A stretch of 64,000 nucleotides of DNA from Anaeramoeba flamelloides. Its lineage: Eukaryota; Metamonada; Anaeramoebidae. The notes beneath the pieces were generated by a model. It was given only the letters and a program-made list of their open reading frames with translations, made no database searches and was not told the DNA's origin. Shown in pieces: positions 22,527-35,382 of this stretch (the first letter of the stretch is position 1; every line of letters starts with the position of its first letter). Location: the NCBI GenBank assembly GCA_027625915.1, contig JANTQA010000015.1, forward strand, positions 12,677,001-12,741,000. Direction: 5' to 3'. Position numbers and translations under genes: made by a program.

Positions 22527-25407
22527 CTCGAGAGATAATGATCAAAAAGGCTTGTATGTTTGTAATCGAAAAGGATCTACGCTTAAGATTAAAATATGTT
22601 TTAAAAAATTAATGATTCTTCCACACCAAAGTGTGGTCAACAAAAAGTTAAGACTCAGGAATGAAACAAAATTAAAACACTTTATTTTACCATCTTGAAT
22701 GGGCATTTCTTCTTTCTTTTTGAGAATTATTTGGTTTTTTTTATTTATTAGGAACGTTACAAATTTTTTCAAGAGAAATCATATTCAAGTAGATCTTTTG
22801 AGTTACCAAGATTGAGAAACTTATGAACTAATATTAAAATATTCCAAAAATTCACTCTATCTTCCTGTTTGAATTTATTATGTCACGATTTCTTTTTTAC
22901 CATAGAATTATTTTGAAAAGAATTGTTTTTTTGTCATCAATATGAATAACTGTTTTCAAGTGTTTTTAATATTATTTGGGGTTTGTGTTGTTCTCTTTTT
23001 GGCAAATATTATTAATTTGTCATAATGTGTGAACCTTTGATATTTACGAAGTTTTTGAAAATCATCAATTATTTGAAGAGTTAACTGTAATCTTCATTTT
23101 TTGGGATTACTTACACCACACTCTCTTGAAAAATATATCGTTTTTGAGAGTTTTTCGGAAAAAAATTTTTTTTATTCTAAATGGAAATAATTTTTTAAAG
23201 AGGAAATCGAAAATAGATTGTTTTTGATATTGAGATCCCATTTTGTTGTAAAAGGTCTGAAAAGACACAGATCTTGTAAAAATGGTTTTGATAAAATACT
23301 TTTAAATTTAAAATAATGTTGAGTTCATTTTCGCTTTTTTTGAAAGTCTAACAAAAAATTTCCTTTAATTTAACGAAAAAAGATTTTTAAAATCAACAAA
23401 ATAAACAACCCCCTGTTAAATACCAATAGTAAGAGTTCTTTTTTCGTCTTTGTTCGAGATAATTTAACAAAATACTCATGTTCACATTATGTTTTTTGGC
23501 ATTTTTTAGTATTTATTAACATTTAAGAAAATAAAAATTTTGAATTTTGTCTGTAATAGTTTATTTTCTTTAAGGGACCAATAAACTAAAAAAAATCTTG
23601 TGGTAAATCGAATAGCCAATCCAAAATAACTTCACACATACTCAAATTGGAAAACAAAGTAAAAATCTGATTACCTAAAATCTGACTAACCTTTAAAGTT
23701 ATTTTTCAAAAATGAATTATTGTATTGTTTTTAAAGTTTGGTCCATTTTTTCTCATTTTAGAAAAGACTAAAATCCAATATATTTCTGAATTATATCAAA
23801 AAATTATTTTCTTTGTCAAAGAAAAACTTTTATTCTCGAAAAAGGTATTGAACCAAAAAATTACACTGTAAAAATAAGAACCACCAAGTTTTTGAATAAG
23901 CTCTGTATGAAAAATCTTCTTAATTTCAAAAAAATTATAATAATTATTTTCAATTTGAAAAAAATGGAATATTTTGATTCAAAGAACAGTTCAAATCAAT
24001 TTTTTTTCTTTAATTGAATAAAAAAATATGAGAAAAAAAAACCAAACCATCAAATTAATCATTCTACCAAAATACCCTTTTAAAAACTTGTAAAATTCAA
24101 CTTATAACCTAAAGAAATACTTTTTAATTTGATTATTTTTGAATAATAATGAATAATAAATTTTTGATTATTTAAGTGAGTTAACTCAAAACACAAGGAT
24201 TAAATCGTACCAATAGAATTTTGAGTTAGATCTCAATTTCAAATATTTTCAAACAAATATACCGTTGTTAAAATAATGCTTTCAAAAAACTTTAATTGAT
24301 TGTTTCAAAATAAAAAAGGGTTTTTTTTTTGTTATAAAAGACCTACACATCAACTAATCAAAGAAACCAACAACAAATGATCATTTAATATGGTATTGAT
24401 CTCTTAAAATACGATTATTTTAAAAACAAATCCTGAAAATAAAGGATCAAATTGGAAAGATTATCTCAAAAAAAACGGTAAAATTTTAAGAAAATTTTAA
24501 AATAAAAAAATAAACAAAAAAATTCAAAAAACTGCAAAAATTATGAAAAATTTAGATTTAATTGCATTAATAATTTAAATTTTAAAGAAAATATCAAGAG
24601 GTTTACTTTCAAAATTGATTTGAACTTAGGTATACTATTGGGTAGTAAATTGGATGTTGAATAGGAACAAGTAGAAAAAAAAAAAGCACGGATTATATTT
24701 TGAAACATGCATTATCGTCATTGTGCACTCATTATTTTGATCATTGTAATTAATTCAAATTATACATTAAGATAATGAATAACTAATAAATATTATTTAT
24801 AACCCAATAAAATACCAATGGTTCGTTGTTTATACCCGGAATATTTTAAAAAAAGAAATACTTAATCCTTTAAATTTTATGAAATTTCTTACTTTTTTAA
24901 AAAAAAGGAAATAGAGTTTTTTAGATCTTGAAGGATTCAATATTCGATTTCTTTTTCAGATATTTTACAAATAAGACTAAAATTAAAATGATATTTTTTA
25001 ATACAAACTCTAAAGAAATTACTAAAAGTGAGATTTCATTCAAATATAAAGGTTTGGGAAGCCTTTCTTATGGGGTTCCAATTAAAATTCTAATTATAAG
25101 GATCTGACAGTTTTAATCCAAATATTAATTGTAAAAAAGAATCCTTTTCTTAAAGTTTAATTGAACCCTCGAGAAATTAATTACTCATTACCTTCTTGTA
25201 AAAATTAAGTAAGAGTTGATAGTCTTTAAAAGAGAACATTTTGGTATAATTAGAGTAATTATCAACAATAATTAAAATACGAATAAATTTTCTTTTGACA
25301 AATAATTTATTTTGGTGTAAATGTCATGTATTGCAACCCTTAACACATTCTAAAAATTTAACTCATGATTATTTTTTCTTTTTTTTTCAGGCTTTGGTAA
25401 TTTGGAG
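22527..25407. other. Gene-free region containing dispersed repeat R1, copy A
   Basis: From about 23590 to 25045 it matches 56330-57820 in the same orientation. Examples are TTCTCATTTTAGAAAAGACT against TTCTCATTTTTGAAAAGTTC, AGAACAGTTCAAATCAATTT against GGAACAGTTCAAATCAATTT, and TTTTTTAGATCTTGAAGGAT against TTTTTTAGATCTTTAAGGAT. A stretch near 24290-24870 has no counterpart in the other copy. No coding sequence seen. Confidence 0.65.
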
Positions 25408-25897
25408 TAGAGCAGTGAAAAAAATACCGGACATGAAAAAAATCCCGGACAAGATTTTTAATTGTGAATATTAGTAAAATTATCGTGTAATTTCATTTAT
25501 TTAAAATCAAATCCTTTTTTTAAGAATCGAACTTTTTCAATTATAATCCCCCACTTATTAGAATGATGATTGATGAAATCACACTTGTTCAAAACACCAT
25601 TCAATCAATCAAAAAACAAGAAGAAAAATTATCATTTTCCAAACTCTAGTAAACCTCTATAAAACTGGATTGTTTTTCAAAAAAAGTTGATCAACATAGG
25701 ACTATCAAGCAATTACTCGAGTATTCTAGAAACACCTTACTTTGATGCACTTTAGGTAGGTTTATTACTAATATCATAAAAAAATTGGTTATTTATAATA
25801 AGGATTTGATTGAAATTAGACAAAAATTTTACTAATACCCACAATTAAAAATCTTGTCCGGGATTTTTTTCATGTCCGGTATTTTTTTCCCTACTAT
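25408..25897. mobile_element. ~490-bp MITE with CCGGACA inverted ends
   Basis: The left end GTGAAAAAAATACCGGACAT and the right end ATGTCCGGTATTTTTTTC are inverted repeats. They extend inward through AATCCCGGACAAGATTTTTA and its complement. TA flanks both ends, and the CAGTG tip fits Tc1/mariner-type non-autonomous elements. The interior is non-coding. Confidence 0.85.
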
Positions 25898-26035
25898 ACA
25901 TGTAGTAACTCTCAAATACATACCCAGTTGAGATTTAAATTGACTTTTAATGATAGATCTCAAATTAATGTAAACAGTGAAAAACTATTTATAATTTGGG
26001 GAAAACTGATTATAAGGAAAAAAAATTCACAACAA

Positions 26036-26388
26036 TTTGTAATTGGAAACCTTGCCTCAAAATAAAAAAGAAAAAATCAATCAAAATGAGATACAAATTA
26101 AATACAAATAATAATTATTTATTTTATTTTCAATCAAACCAACAAACATAATTTAAATCCCATTAATTATTGAAATCATTATAAAGTAGTTTATGATATC
26201 TAGATGATAGTCATATCTTTCAAAAAATTTATAATGATAAATCAATCGAAAAAAAACACTTATGAATAGACAGTGTTTAAAAAATTGTTTTTATTTTTTA
26301 TCCCCCATTCAGAAATAACTCTTTTTTTTTTTTCTTTTAATCAATCGATTTTACTTTTCGTTTTCAGTTAGGTTTCCAATTACAAAAC
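26036..26388. repeat. Inverted repeat pair TTTGTAATTGGAAACCT
   Basis: TTTGTAATTGGAAACCT near 26037 and AGGTTTCCAATTACAAA near 26369 are perfect reverse complements bounding about 350 bp. This may be a small MITE; no target duplication is clear. Confidence 0.45.
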
Positions 26389-27526
26389 GTTAAAAAAATT
26401 TTTTTCTCATATTTTTTTAGATCCAAAAAGCAAAATTGCCAAATTTGTATGGAAAAAGTAGAATTTTTGTTGTTACCAAGTAAGTAAATTTCCTTATTTT
26501 TGAAAATTTTAACTGCGAGAACCTGACTGAAAAAAGATTTTTTGAAAACCACAAGATATTGAGACTTTGTAATTATAAGATCTTTTGTTACTCTATTTGT
26601 GAAAAGAAGCAAAGTAAATCAAAAAGGGATCAGTGAATTTTTAATTGTTTTTAAATAATTTCTAGTTTTTATTAAATTCTTTTTTGAATTGGGAAATGAT
26701 ATACAGTAGATATCCATCTGAATTGTTGAAATAAATCAAAGAAAAAAACATAAAAAAGATAATATAAGAAGAGTATTATCTATAAATCTTTGCTTTTTCG
26801 AGTCAAATAGAAAAAACCACATTTCCAAAAAAATACCTTCAAATATAGTTAGAAAAAAAAAAAATCAAACGAAACCTATTTGTGAAGATATTTCCTATTA
26901 ATCTTCTTAATATATATATACCACATGTAGAATTTTTTTTTGTTTTCTAAATCATGAAAGACTTAAATAATCAAGTTAATTCAAAATTTTAAAATGCATT
27001 TTTATCTTTCAATTGTTGTTTTTTTTTCTTATTTTTTGAAAAAGTCCTCGAATTGTTTTGAAATCATACTTTCAGTTTCTGGATGTGATTAAATGTAAAC
27101 TAAAAAACTTAAAAACAACGAAAAAAACAATAAAAAAACAGTATAAACAAGTAATACCTAATTGTCATAAAAGCCTTGGAAAACAATGGGCTTTCCCGAT
27201 TTCCAATCTAAGTGGAGGTTTTATATTTAAAACACTAATAATGATTTGATTTTCTATTTTGAACACACTAAAACAGCATAAATTAGGTTTTGTGTTTAAA
27301 AACTCTTGAAAATTATAAACTCTTTAAACACTTAGAAAAAGAATTATTTTTTTTGCTATATTACTAATTTGGCAAGAAAAGTGGTGAAAATTTGTGTTTT
27401 TTTAACAAATCCAAATTAGATCAGTTCATCTATTTTTTATGTTTTGATTACATATCCCTTAGCACCCCAAATAACCTAAATACCTTTGGAATAAAATTTA
27501 CAATTTGGATTGTTTTAACAAGATTC

Positions 27527-27727
27527 TACAGTCAGTTCCACTTTTAAGGCACAAACTATCAACGAAATTTAAGGCACAAAAAAAATCTCAAATTAAGGCA
27601 CACAATTCAGTTTCTAGTAAAATAAATTGTGTAAAAAAAATATTACAAATTTTGTACCTTGATTTGAGATTTTATTGTACCTTAAATTTCGTTGAAAGTT
27701 TGTGCCTTAAAAGTGAAACTGACTGTA
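27527..27727. mobile_element. FB1 foldback MITE, copy 3
   Basis: Complete TACAGTCAG...CTGACTGTA element. A few substitutions in the right arm (GTACCTTG for GTGCCTTA) make it slightly older than copies 2 and 10. Confidence 0.92.
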
Positions 27728-27899
27728 AGATATCAAGTTAATATATAATTATATTACTTATAATATTACTAAGTTGATAGTCCAATTAGAGCCTAAATGA
27801 AAAAAATAACTTGATTAAAAAATTATAGTAATTGACTTAATTATTTGAAAATTCTCTGAAAATCTATAATTTACATAAGAAAATTATCTCTCAACTACT

Positions 27900-28050
27900 T
27901 TCTCGAATTATTTTTTTTTTTTTGAAAAGTTTGTCTAGACATCATAAACTTACGAGTTTTCATATTTAAACCACACCATTCTTTACTGGGGATTATTTTG
28001 GGGCCCCATTGTACCCAAAATTACCTAAAAATTTTTCATAAATATTTTTT
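27900..28050 (+). repeat. Dispersed repeat shared with 41795-41930
   Basis: Both start with a T run, then GAAAAGTTTGTCTA, a block with TTTAAACCACA or TTTAAACACAT, and a G-rich block before CCTAAAA. The family is unknown. Confidence 0.5.
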
Positions 28051-28923
28051 TCATTTCAATAGAGATTGGACTATGATATCAAAAATTAGTTTTGGTTTTT
28101 GATTTGGTCTCAAAATAGAAATATATTTTTTTAATTATAATGCTAATTTTTAAAATTTAAAAAGCATTTAAATCATTTTTTTCTCATCCAATCAAAATCA
28201 ACTCAGTCAAACATATAAATTAAAAACCTTTAAAGTTCAAGTAAAATACTCTCTCTTTCTTTTTTGATGTTCAATTCCATCTCATTAATTGTTTTTTTTT
28301 TTGACTACAATTTCAAAAAATAATTGAGAAGGTGAATAAAACTGTTTAAAAAGTCTGAAAATCTTCTTTGAAACTATTTTACTCTAATTTCGAAAGTTAA
28401 CTTGTATCTTTAATTTCAAGTGGTTACTAAAAAAGTTTAAAAAGACTTTTTAAAAAAATCCACTTTAATAGCCTTGAACGTTATTTCGACTTTTAAACAA
28501 TTCTTTTACTTTCTTTTTGAAAAAATTCTCAACAACAATCAAATTAATTTTTATTGATTTAAAAATTAGCATTTAATATAATTACCGAAAACTAATAAAA
28601 CAAAAAATAAATTTAAAATTCATTTTAATATTCAAAGAGCTGGTTCAAGGGAAAAGTGTTGAAGGTAATATTTTTCAAGACAAGAGTTCAAGTCAGTTTA
28701 GATATTTTTTGATTTTTTTTCATTTTTTTTTTTGAAAAAGGATTTAATTTCGATTTCTAATTATTCTAACAATATTTGACCATATTTTTGTTTTTTTAAA
28801 AGATATTTCGACTAAAATATAATTACAAATTAATATCAAATCGGATAAATTTTTATTTGTTAATTCAAAAAAAAATATTTTTTTTAGAAAATTGTAATCA
28901 TTTTAAGGGGTCATTATATTTAT

Positions 28924-29123
28924 TACAGTCAGTTTCACTTTTAAGACACAAACTTTCAACGAAATTTAAGGCACCAAAAAATCTGAAATTAAGGTACAAA
29001 ATTTCGAATTTATATTTTTACAAATGATTTTTACTAGAATTTGAATTTTGTGCCATAATTTGAGATTTTTTTGTGCCTTAAATTTCGTTGAAAGTTTATG
29101 CCTTAAAAGTGAAACTGACTGTA
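28924..29123. mobile_element. FB1 foldback MITE, copy 4
   Basis: Full-length; the central loop is in the reverse orientation relative to copies 1-3 (ACTAGAATTTGAATTTTG). Confidence 0.92.
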
Positions 29124-29359
29124 TTAGAAATAGTTCCTAATTATTCGAGAGTAATTATTCAAAAATATTTAATTAAAACAGAGCAACAAACAAAATTATC
29201 AACTTAAAAAAATTGGATAAAATTTTTAAAGAAGTATATTTTTTTAATTTTCAGAAAAAAATTCTAATCATTTTTTTGTTATTTGTCTGTTTAGATATAA
29301 ATTAGGAAAAAAATGAAAACAGAGTTTTTATATTTAGAGAAATCGACATTCATTAACCA

Positions 29360-29610
29360 GTATGTCTGTTAGAACAAATAACTTTGAAACTTAAGTATTT
29401 TTTTGAAAAATTAATAAAAAATCAAATATTGAAAATTTCAAAAATTAATATTTTTTATTTATTATATTTACAGATATTTATTAAACTACTTGAAATTTCA
29501 AAGATTAAGTAACATTTTTTTCAAATAATCAAAGTATAAACAGGGAAACTTTTGGGTTAAAATCAATATTTGATATTTCATTTTTTTTTTTTTTTTTTTG
29601 AAATTAGTTT
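29360..29610 (-). repeat. Dispersed repeat R1, copy D (fragment)
   Basis: Resembles 51840-52030 in order: ATATTTATTAAACTACTTGA against ATATTTATTAAATTTCTTGA, then AAAGATTAAG/AAAGATTAGG and GTATAAACAGGGAAACTTTT/GTATAAACAAGGCACTTTT. Confidence 0.55.
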
Positions 29611-30163
29611 TATTTATTCGTAAAATAGAGAAAATTAGTAAAAAGAGTAAAAATAGTTTTAAAAATTCTTATTCAATTCACTATAATTTATTTTAAAAAC
29701 TTTATATATTTTCTATTTTTTTTTAAAAATAGTCATTTTATTAAACAACTGATAAGTTCGAAAAAGAGTAATCAATGAATAAAAAAAATTTATCAAGTTA
29801 AAAACTAAGAAGAATAAATGGCTGGACAAAAAGATAAATCGAATTAAATAAAGTTGAATTTGATAGGGTAGGAAATACGTTTAATATTCGAAATAATTGT
29901 TCATCCCCAACTGACTTTTTTGAACTCATTTTTGATTCGAATATCCAAACAAAATTTTTGGATCTTTTAAATCAAAATTTGAATATAAAAAGATTCAAAA
30001 ATAATAGAAAGGGATGAATTAATAAAATAAATAAATATCATTTTTCTCATTGGATTTGCAAAAGAACCATCTATTCCATATTATTGGAACAAAAAAAAAA
30101 AAAATAATATGTTAGGAAATAAATACATTCAAAATATTATGTAAAGAAACCGGTTTGAACAAA

Positions 30164-30365
30164 TACAGTCAGTTTCACTTTTAAGGCACAAACTTTCAAC
30201 GAAATTTAAGGCACAAAAAAATCTCAAATTCAAGCACAATTTTTTGGAATTTTAATTTTCACAAATTATTTTACTAGAATTTGAATTTTGTGCCTTAATT
30301 TGAGATTTTTTTTTGTGCCTTAAATTTCGTAGAAAGTTTGTGTCTTAAAAGTGAAACTGACTGTA
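30164..30365. mobile_element. FB1 foldback MITE, copy 5 (inside piggyBac relic)
   Basis: Full-length with reverse-type loop. It is inserted directly after the RNRFEQ-coding stretch of the transposase. Confidence 0.92.
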
Positions 30366-30477
30366 CATAATAGCTGGAGATTTAATCAAAAAGAAGATTT
30401 AATACTCGAAATTTGTCAACAAATTATGGTTAATTCGAGAAAATATTGGAAGTTAGGTAAGAATTATAATGTTTTTT

Positions 30478-30679
30478 TACAGTCAGTTTCACTTTTATGG
30501 CACAAACTTTCAACGAAATTTAAGGCACAATAAAAATCTCAAATTAAGGCACAAAATTCAAATTCTAGTAAAAATAAATTGTAAAAAAAAAATTTCGAAA
30601 TTTTGTGCTTTAATTTGAGATTTTTTTATGCCTTAAATTTCGTTGAAAGTTTGTGCCTTAAAAGTGAAACTGACTGTAA
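30478..30679. mobile_element. FB1 foldback MITE, copy 6 (inside piggyBac relic)
   Basis: Full-length, forward-type loop, 112 bases after copy 5. The segment between the two is an open frame continuing the host piece. Confidence 0.92.
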
Positions 30680-30696
30680 TTTTTTTTTAAAAAAAT

Positions 30697-30900
30697 ACAG
30701 GCACACACAGTTCAACTCTTAAGAAACAAACTTTCAACAACATTTAAGACACAATAAAAATCTCAAATTAAGGCACAAAATTCAAATTTTAGTAAAATAA
30801 TTTATAAAAATAAAAATTCCAAAAATTTGTGCCTTGATTTGAGATTTTTTTCTCACATAAATTTCGTTCAATGTTTGTGTCTTAAAAGTGGAGCTGGCGG
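30697..30900. mobile_element. FB1 foldback MITE, copy 7, strongly diverged
   Basis: The interior is recognisable (AATCTCAAATTAAGGCACAA, GTGTCTTAAAAGTGGAGCTG) but both tips have decayed. It is the oldest of the five inside the piggyBac relic. Confidence 0.8.
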
Positions 30901-31463
30901 AAAAACTTATTTAAAAAGTTTGAAAATTAATAATCGAGGGGGTTAATTTTACATTTAATTCTTCTAAAGATTATCTCAAAGAAATTTTTTATAAAAATGA
31001 TTTTTAAATAAAAATTGAAATTAAGAAAATATTTTCTTTTTTTTCTTCAAATATTAAATATCATTAAAAAAAATTATATTTTAAAAACCAATTATAAAAA
31101 ATATAAATTAAAAAATAGGAAAATATTTAAGTGTTGATGAGAGTTTAGTACCTTTTATAGGGAAATGTAAATACCGTTTTAGAATAAACCGGAAACCAAA
31201 AAAAATGGTTTAAAATTATGGAGTATTTGTGATAGTTCATATTATATTTACGAATCAATATTGTGTAGAAAGGAAAAAGAGAGTGTTATTGAAACTTTTT
31301 TGAGGGTTATTTCTACAATTTTAAATAGTGATCATATTTTAGTTGCCGATTCTTGGTTTGGTAGTCCAAAACTCGTTATAAAATTAAAAAAAGAATATAA
31401 TTTAGATTCAATAATGTCTTGTAGAGGGGATCGAAATTCTTATTTATTCAAAGATGGTACTCA

Positions 31464-31664
31464 TACAGTCAGTTTCACTTTTAAGGCACAAACTTTCAAC
31501 GAAATTTAAGGCACAAAAAAATCTCAAATTAAGGCACAAAATTTGGAATTTTTTATTTTACAATTTATTTTTACTAGAATTTGAATTTTGTGCTTTAATT
31601 TGAGATTTTTATTGTGCCTTAAATTTCGTTGAAAGTTTGTGCCTTAAAAGTGAAACTGACTGTA
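31464..31664. mobile_element. FB1 foldback MITE, copy 8 (inside piggyBac relic)
   Basis: 201 bp, reverse-type loop. The flanks read GGTACTCA-TA and TA-AACACTCA, so the pre-insertion site had a single TA and an open frame. Confidence 0.94.
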
Positions 31665-32085
31665 AACACTCAATAAAAAAATCAAATTCAAAAACATATT
31701 ACAAAATTTCAAATAATTCAAGATTTATAGCAACAACTTATAAACAAATTAATAAAAACTCAAAAACATTAGTTAATATTTTGGCATCAATTGGATCATT
31801 AGAAAGAAAAAGGAAAAACCACACAAAAAAGCCAAAGGTTCTTCTAGATTATCAACAAAATATGCAATTTGTTGATAGAGCAGATCAATCGTGTTCATTA
31901 TATTTGTTTCCACATAAACATTTTAGCTGGAAAAGATATCTTTTATTTTATGATTTTAAAATAATTTTACATAATTCTCGGATTTTATTCAATAAATTCA
32001 ACCAAAATAACAAGGAAAAACAATTAACCAAAAGAAATTTTTTAATGAAAATGGTTGAGGAAAATAATGATATTATTTTCCAATT

Positions 32086-32285
32086 TACAGTCAGTTTCAC
32101 TTTTAAGGCACAAACTTTCAACGAAATTTAAGGCATAAAAAAATCTCAAATTAAAGCACATTTTTTGGAAATTGTTTTTTTACAATTTATTTTACTAGAA
32201 TTTGAATTTTGTGCCTTAATTTGAGATTTTTTTTGTGCCTTAAATTTTGTAGAAAGTTTGTGTCTTAAAAGTGAAACTGACTGTA
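32086..32285. mobile_element. FB1 foldback MITE, copy 9 (inside piggyBac relic)
   Basis: 200 bp, reverse-type loop. The flanks read TTCCAATT-TA and TA-ATACTATT; the host frame is continuous when one TA is kept. Confidence 0.94.
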
Positions 32286-32951
32286 ATACTATTCGTCTTT
32301 ATACAATTAAACATAAGAAATCTGCAAATTGTAAATATTGTAAAATTATCAAAAAAAAAATCAGTAAAACTCAATATAGGTGTTTTTGTTGTGATATACT
32401 ATTACATAAAAAAAATGTTCCGAAGAATATCATAAAACCCTTGAATTGATGAACAAATAAATTACACTCTTAAATTATTAATTGAAAACTATCAAATTTT
32501 TTATTTTTTTTTTATTTTTTATTTTTTTTTTGATATTTTTTTCTATTTTTTTATTTTTTTCATTTTCTCTTCTAATTTATTTTTGTATTAGCACAAAAAA
32601 TAATTTTAAGTAATTTTTTCTTCAAAATAAAACCCAATTTTCATTTTTTTTAACCTTAATTGTTTCATTTTCTAATTCGTACATTAGACAATAATTCATT
32701 ATTTTAGGCGAGAAAATCATTTTTGTACTGTTTTTAATCTTTTGTATTTTAGGGGGGGGTTGAATTATTTAATTGTAAATCTTTCTAAGATTATATATTT
32801 TTTTTTTAAAAAAAATAATAGAATAAAAATGTAGTAAAAATCACTAATATTTCTATAGTAAAAAAATTTTCAGTGTACAAAAAAAAAATATTTTTAGTAT
32901 TTTTAAGTTATTTAAGTTAATTTAATTTCAAAACATTTTTTCATTATCTAT

Positions 32952-33153
32952 TACAGTCAGTTTCACTTTTAAGGCACAAACTTTCTAAGAAATTTAAGGC
33001 ACAAAAAAAATCTCAAATTAAAGCACAAAATCCAGATTCTAGTAAAATAAATTGTAAAAATTAAAATTCCAAATTTTGTACCTTAATTTGAGATTTTTTT
33101 TTGTGCCTTAAATTTCGTTGAAAGTTTGTGCCTTAAAAGTGAAACTGACTGTA
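32952..33153. mobile_element. FB1 foldback MITE, copy 10
   Basis: Full-length, forward-type loop, intact tips. Confidence 0.93.
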
Positions 33154-33254
33154 ATAATGAATAATAAAATAAAGTTCTTAATAACCAAGTAAACTTTTTA
33201 TTTTTTTATTTCATACTTGGCAAAAATTAGGCAACGTTGGGGTGCTAAGGGATA

Positions 33255-33787
33255 TAAACCCCAATTCAAAATTTACAACACACCAAAATTCGATTTGTGA
33301 AAAAAAAAACTTAAGTAACCAATTAAAGAAGAATTACCAAATTAGAACCATCCACTAATTGAAATGTTAACACTTGTTTATAAATGAAAATACTAACAAA
33401 ACCAAAAATAAATAATTATCAATACTAATAAATCATGGGTGTGTTAAATTTTTTGGATGAAAAAAACAAAAAAAACATTGGTAAATTTATTTAAATTCTA
33501 TTAGGATTATTGTCCGATCAAAAGTTTAATTACTACCAACTAAATTTATTTGATTTCTTCTATTTGGAACAACTCAACTTTAACCTAATATCAATTGTTG
33601 AAAAATATTTTGATCCAACGAAAAAAGTTATTTATACAAAAAATAAAATGAATCCAAAAAAATAAAAGATGAATAATGGATTTTGATATTTTACAAAAAT
33701 CAAAATTATTATAAATTTGAATGAAATTATATTATTGCGGTTGTTTAGAACGTTTTAACTATGTGTAAAATTTTGAATTTTCATTTA
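33255..33787. mobile_element. TTTGGACAC-group MITE, subfamily 2
   Basis: The left end TAAACCCCAATTCAAAATTT and the right end AATTTTGAATTTTCATTTA are decayed forms of the TIR seen at 34852-35382. It matches 43041-43582 along its length. Outside its left end lies GGGGTGCTAAGGGATAT, a motif also found in variant form left of the copy at 43041. Confidence 0.65.
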
Positions 33788-34469
33788 CAAATACTAAAAA
33801 AATATTTTTTTAGCCACACAGGTGAGTAAAACAGGTTTCACGAAATCAAAAAAATCCTCATAGCTGTGTTATATATATAAGAATAAAAAAGAAATAACAT
33901 TTACCTAGTGTCTTTTGAGATAATCTTTCTTTCCGTCAAAGTTACCCAAAATTTTTTCCAAATATCAATTATTTTATTTATTGGACTTTGCAAAATAAAC
34001 AAGAAATCAGCAGAATAATATACATCAGAGAATTGCCGATACCCGTTACCATATCAAGTGAAATAAATCAATAGATTTTCTTCAAAAATTAAAAAAACAA
34101 AAATTCTTAACGAATAATTGATAAAAACAAGAATTTCTATTTTGTTCTTGAATTATCCATCAAGTAAAATTCCAATAGAAAGTAATATAATTTCTCTACA
34201 ATCATTTGTACACTTTAAATAACATACCTTACCAGTCACAACTGATATTATAATAAAAATAAAATATATTAATGAATTATATATCAAAAACAATCGAGAA
34301 AAAGAAAAATAAGAAAAAATGGTAAAAATTCATTTCAATTTACAAATTTTCAAAATAAAAGTTTCTTCTAATATCCTTTGAAAATCTCTAAACTCCAGTT
34401 ACCCACTCGCTATATCTCGGAACCTTTGACCAAAAAAAGGTTTATATCAAAATTAGATGTGCCTTGTTT

Positions 34470-34669
34470 TACAGTCAGTTCCACTTTTAAAGCACAAACT
34501 TCCAACGAAATTTTAGGCACAATAAAAATCTCAAATTAAGGCATGAAATTCAGATTCTAGTAAAATAAATTAAAAAAAAAAAATTTCAAATTTTTATGCT
34601 TTAATTTAAGATTTTTTTGTGCCTTAAATTTCGTTAAAAGTTTGTGCCTTAAATGTGAAACTGACTGTA
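34470..34669. mobile_element. FB1 foldback MITE, copy 11
   Basis: Full-length, forward-type loop, modest divergence in both arms. Confidence 0.92.
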
Positions 34670-34851
34670 ATAAAAAAAAAAAGATATGTAAATTTTTTGG
34701 AATTATTTTAATGAACATATTTGAAAATAAAAAAAATGATTACAAATCCAACCAATATTAATTATTCCTCGTTATTTTATTTCGAGATTTTCTCAAGAGG
34801 AACCCCCACACTCAGATATATACATTCAAATATTGAACAAAATAATCATAA

Positions 34852-35382
34852 TAAACCCGGTTCCAAAAATTTGGACACACCCAAAATCAAAAATAGACAA
34901 AAAAAAAACCCAATTTATTGTATTTTCCCAAACCTAATATAAAAATACATTTAAATTACAAGGTATTAATGTTTTTATAAGTAATCATTTTCATCCAAAT
35001 AAAAGAAAAAAATTTAAAATTCAAAAATAAAAACAGGTGTGTCCAAAATAATGAAACGAGCGAAACAAAAAATGTATTGGTAAAATTGTTGAAATTTCAC
35101 CAACCATTGTTGATCGATTAAATGATAAGATACCATATACCAATTGTATTTGATTTTCCAATTTAACAAACTCAACACTAACCTTCTATCAACCATTAAA
35201 AAAATTTCGAGATCTAACCAAACAGATTACGTAACTGCAAAAAAGGAAATGAAAACAAAACAAAAAAGACAAAAAATGAAATTGTTTGTAAAATCAAAAT
35301 TCTTTCCAATTTGAATTTAAAGTACAGTAATGATGTTCTTTCAACTGTTTAAACTGTGTCCAAATTTTTGGAATCTAGTTTA
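34852..35382. mobile_element. TTTGGACAC-group MITE, 531 bp
   Basis: The left end TTCCAAAAATTTGGACACAC and the right end GTGTCCAAATTTTTGGAATC form a clear TIR, with TAAAC and GTTTA outside and TA flanks. It is a close relative of 60123-60669 over its full length. Non-coding, and presumably moved by a mariner-type transposase such as the one once encoded at 37649-38687. Confidence 0.85.

Larger units (their letters stand above)
29800..32449 (+). pseudogene. piggyBac transposase relic interrupted by five FB1 MITEs
   Basis: Pieces occur in family order: SPTDFFELIFDS (near 29910), EPSIPYYWNK and RNRFEQ just before 30164, SVDESLVPF with the first catalytic Asp (near 31135), VADSWFG with a second Asp (near 31345), YQQNMQFVDRADQ (near 31855), then a C-terminal Cys-rich finger CKYCKI...CFCC (32330-32395). 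PiggyBac enzymes cut and paste at TTAA. The host frame changes at least twice in the N-terminal half and carries in-frame stops, so the gene is dead. Five FB1 copies (30164, 30478, 30697, 31464, 32086) sit inside it. Removing the ~1 kb they add leaves ~1.6 kb, about the size of a full transposase. At 31464 and 32086 the bases on each side join in frame across a single TA. Element tips and TTAA sites were not found. Confidence 0.85.

Noticed and set aside
27058-27249. 63-aa frame MKSYFQFLDVIKCKLKNLK
   Set aside because: Short, no family features, no neighbouring exon found; kept out for lack of support.
31464-32131. Recurring peptide VSFTFKAQTFNEI at the ends of several frames
   Set aside because: It is the translation of the FB1 arm in one frame wherever FB1 interrupts an open stretch, not a shared protein domain.
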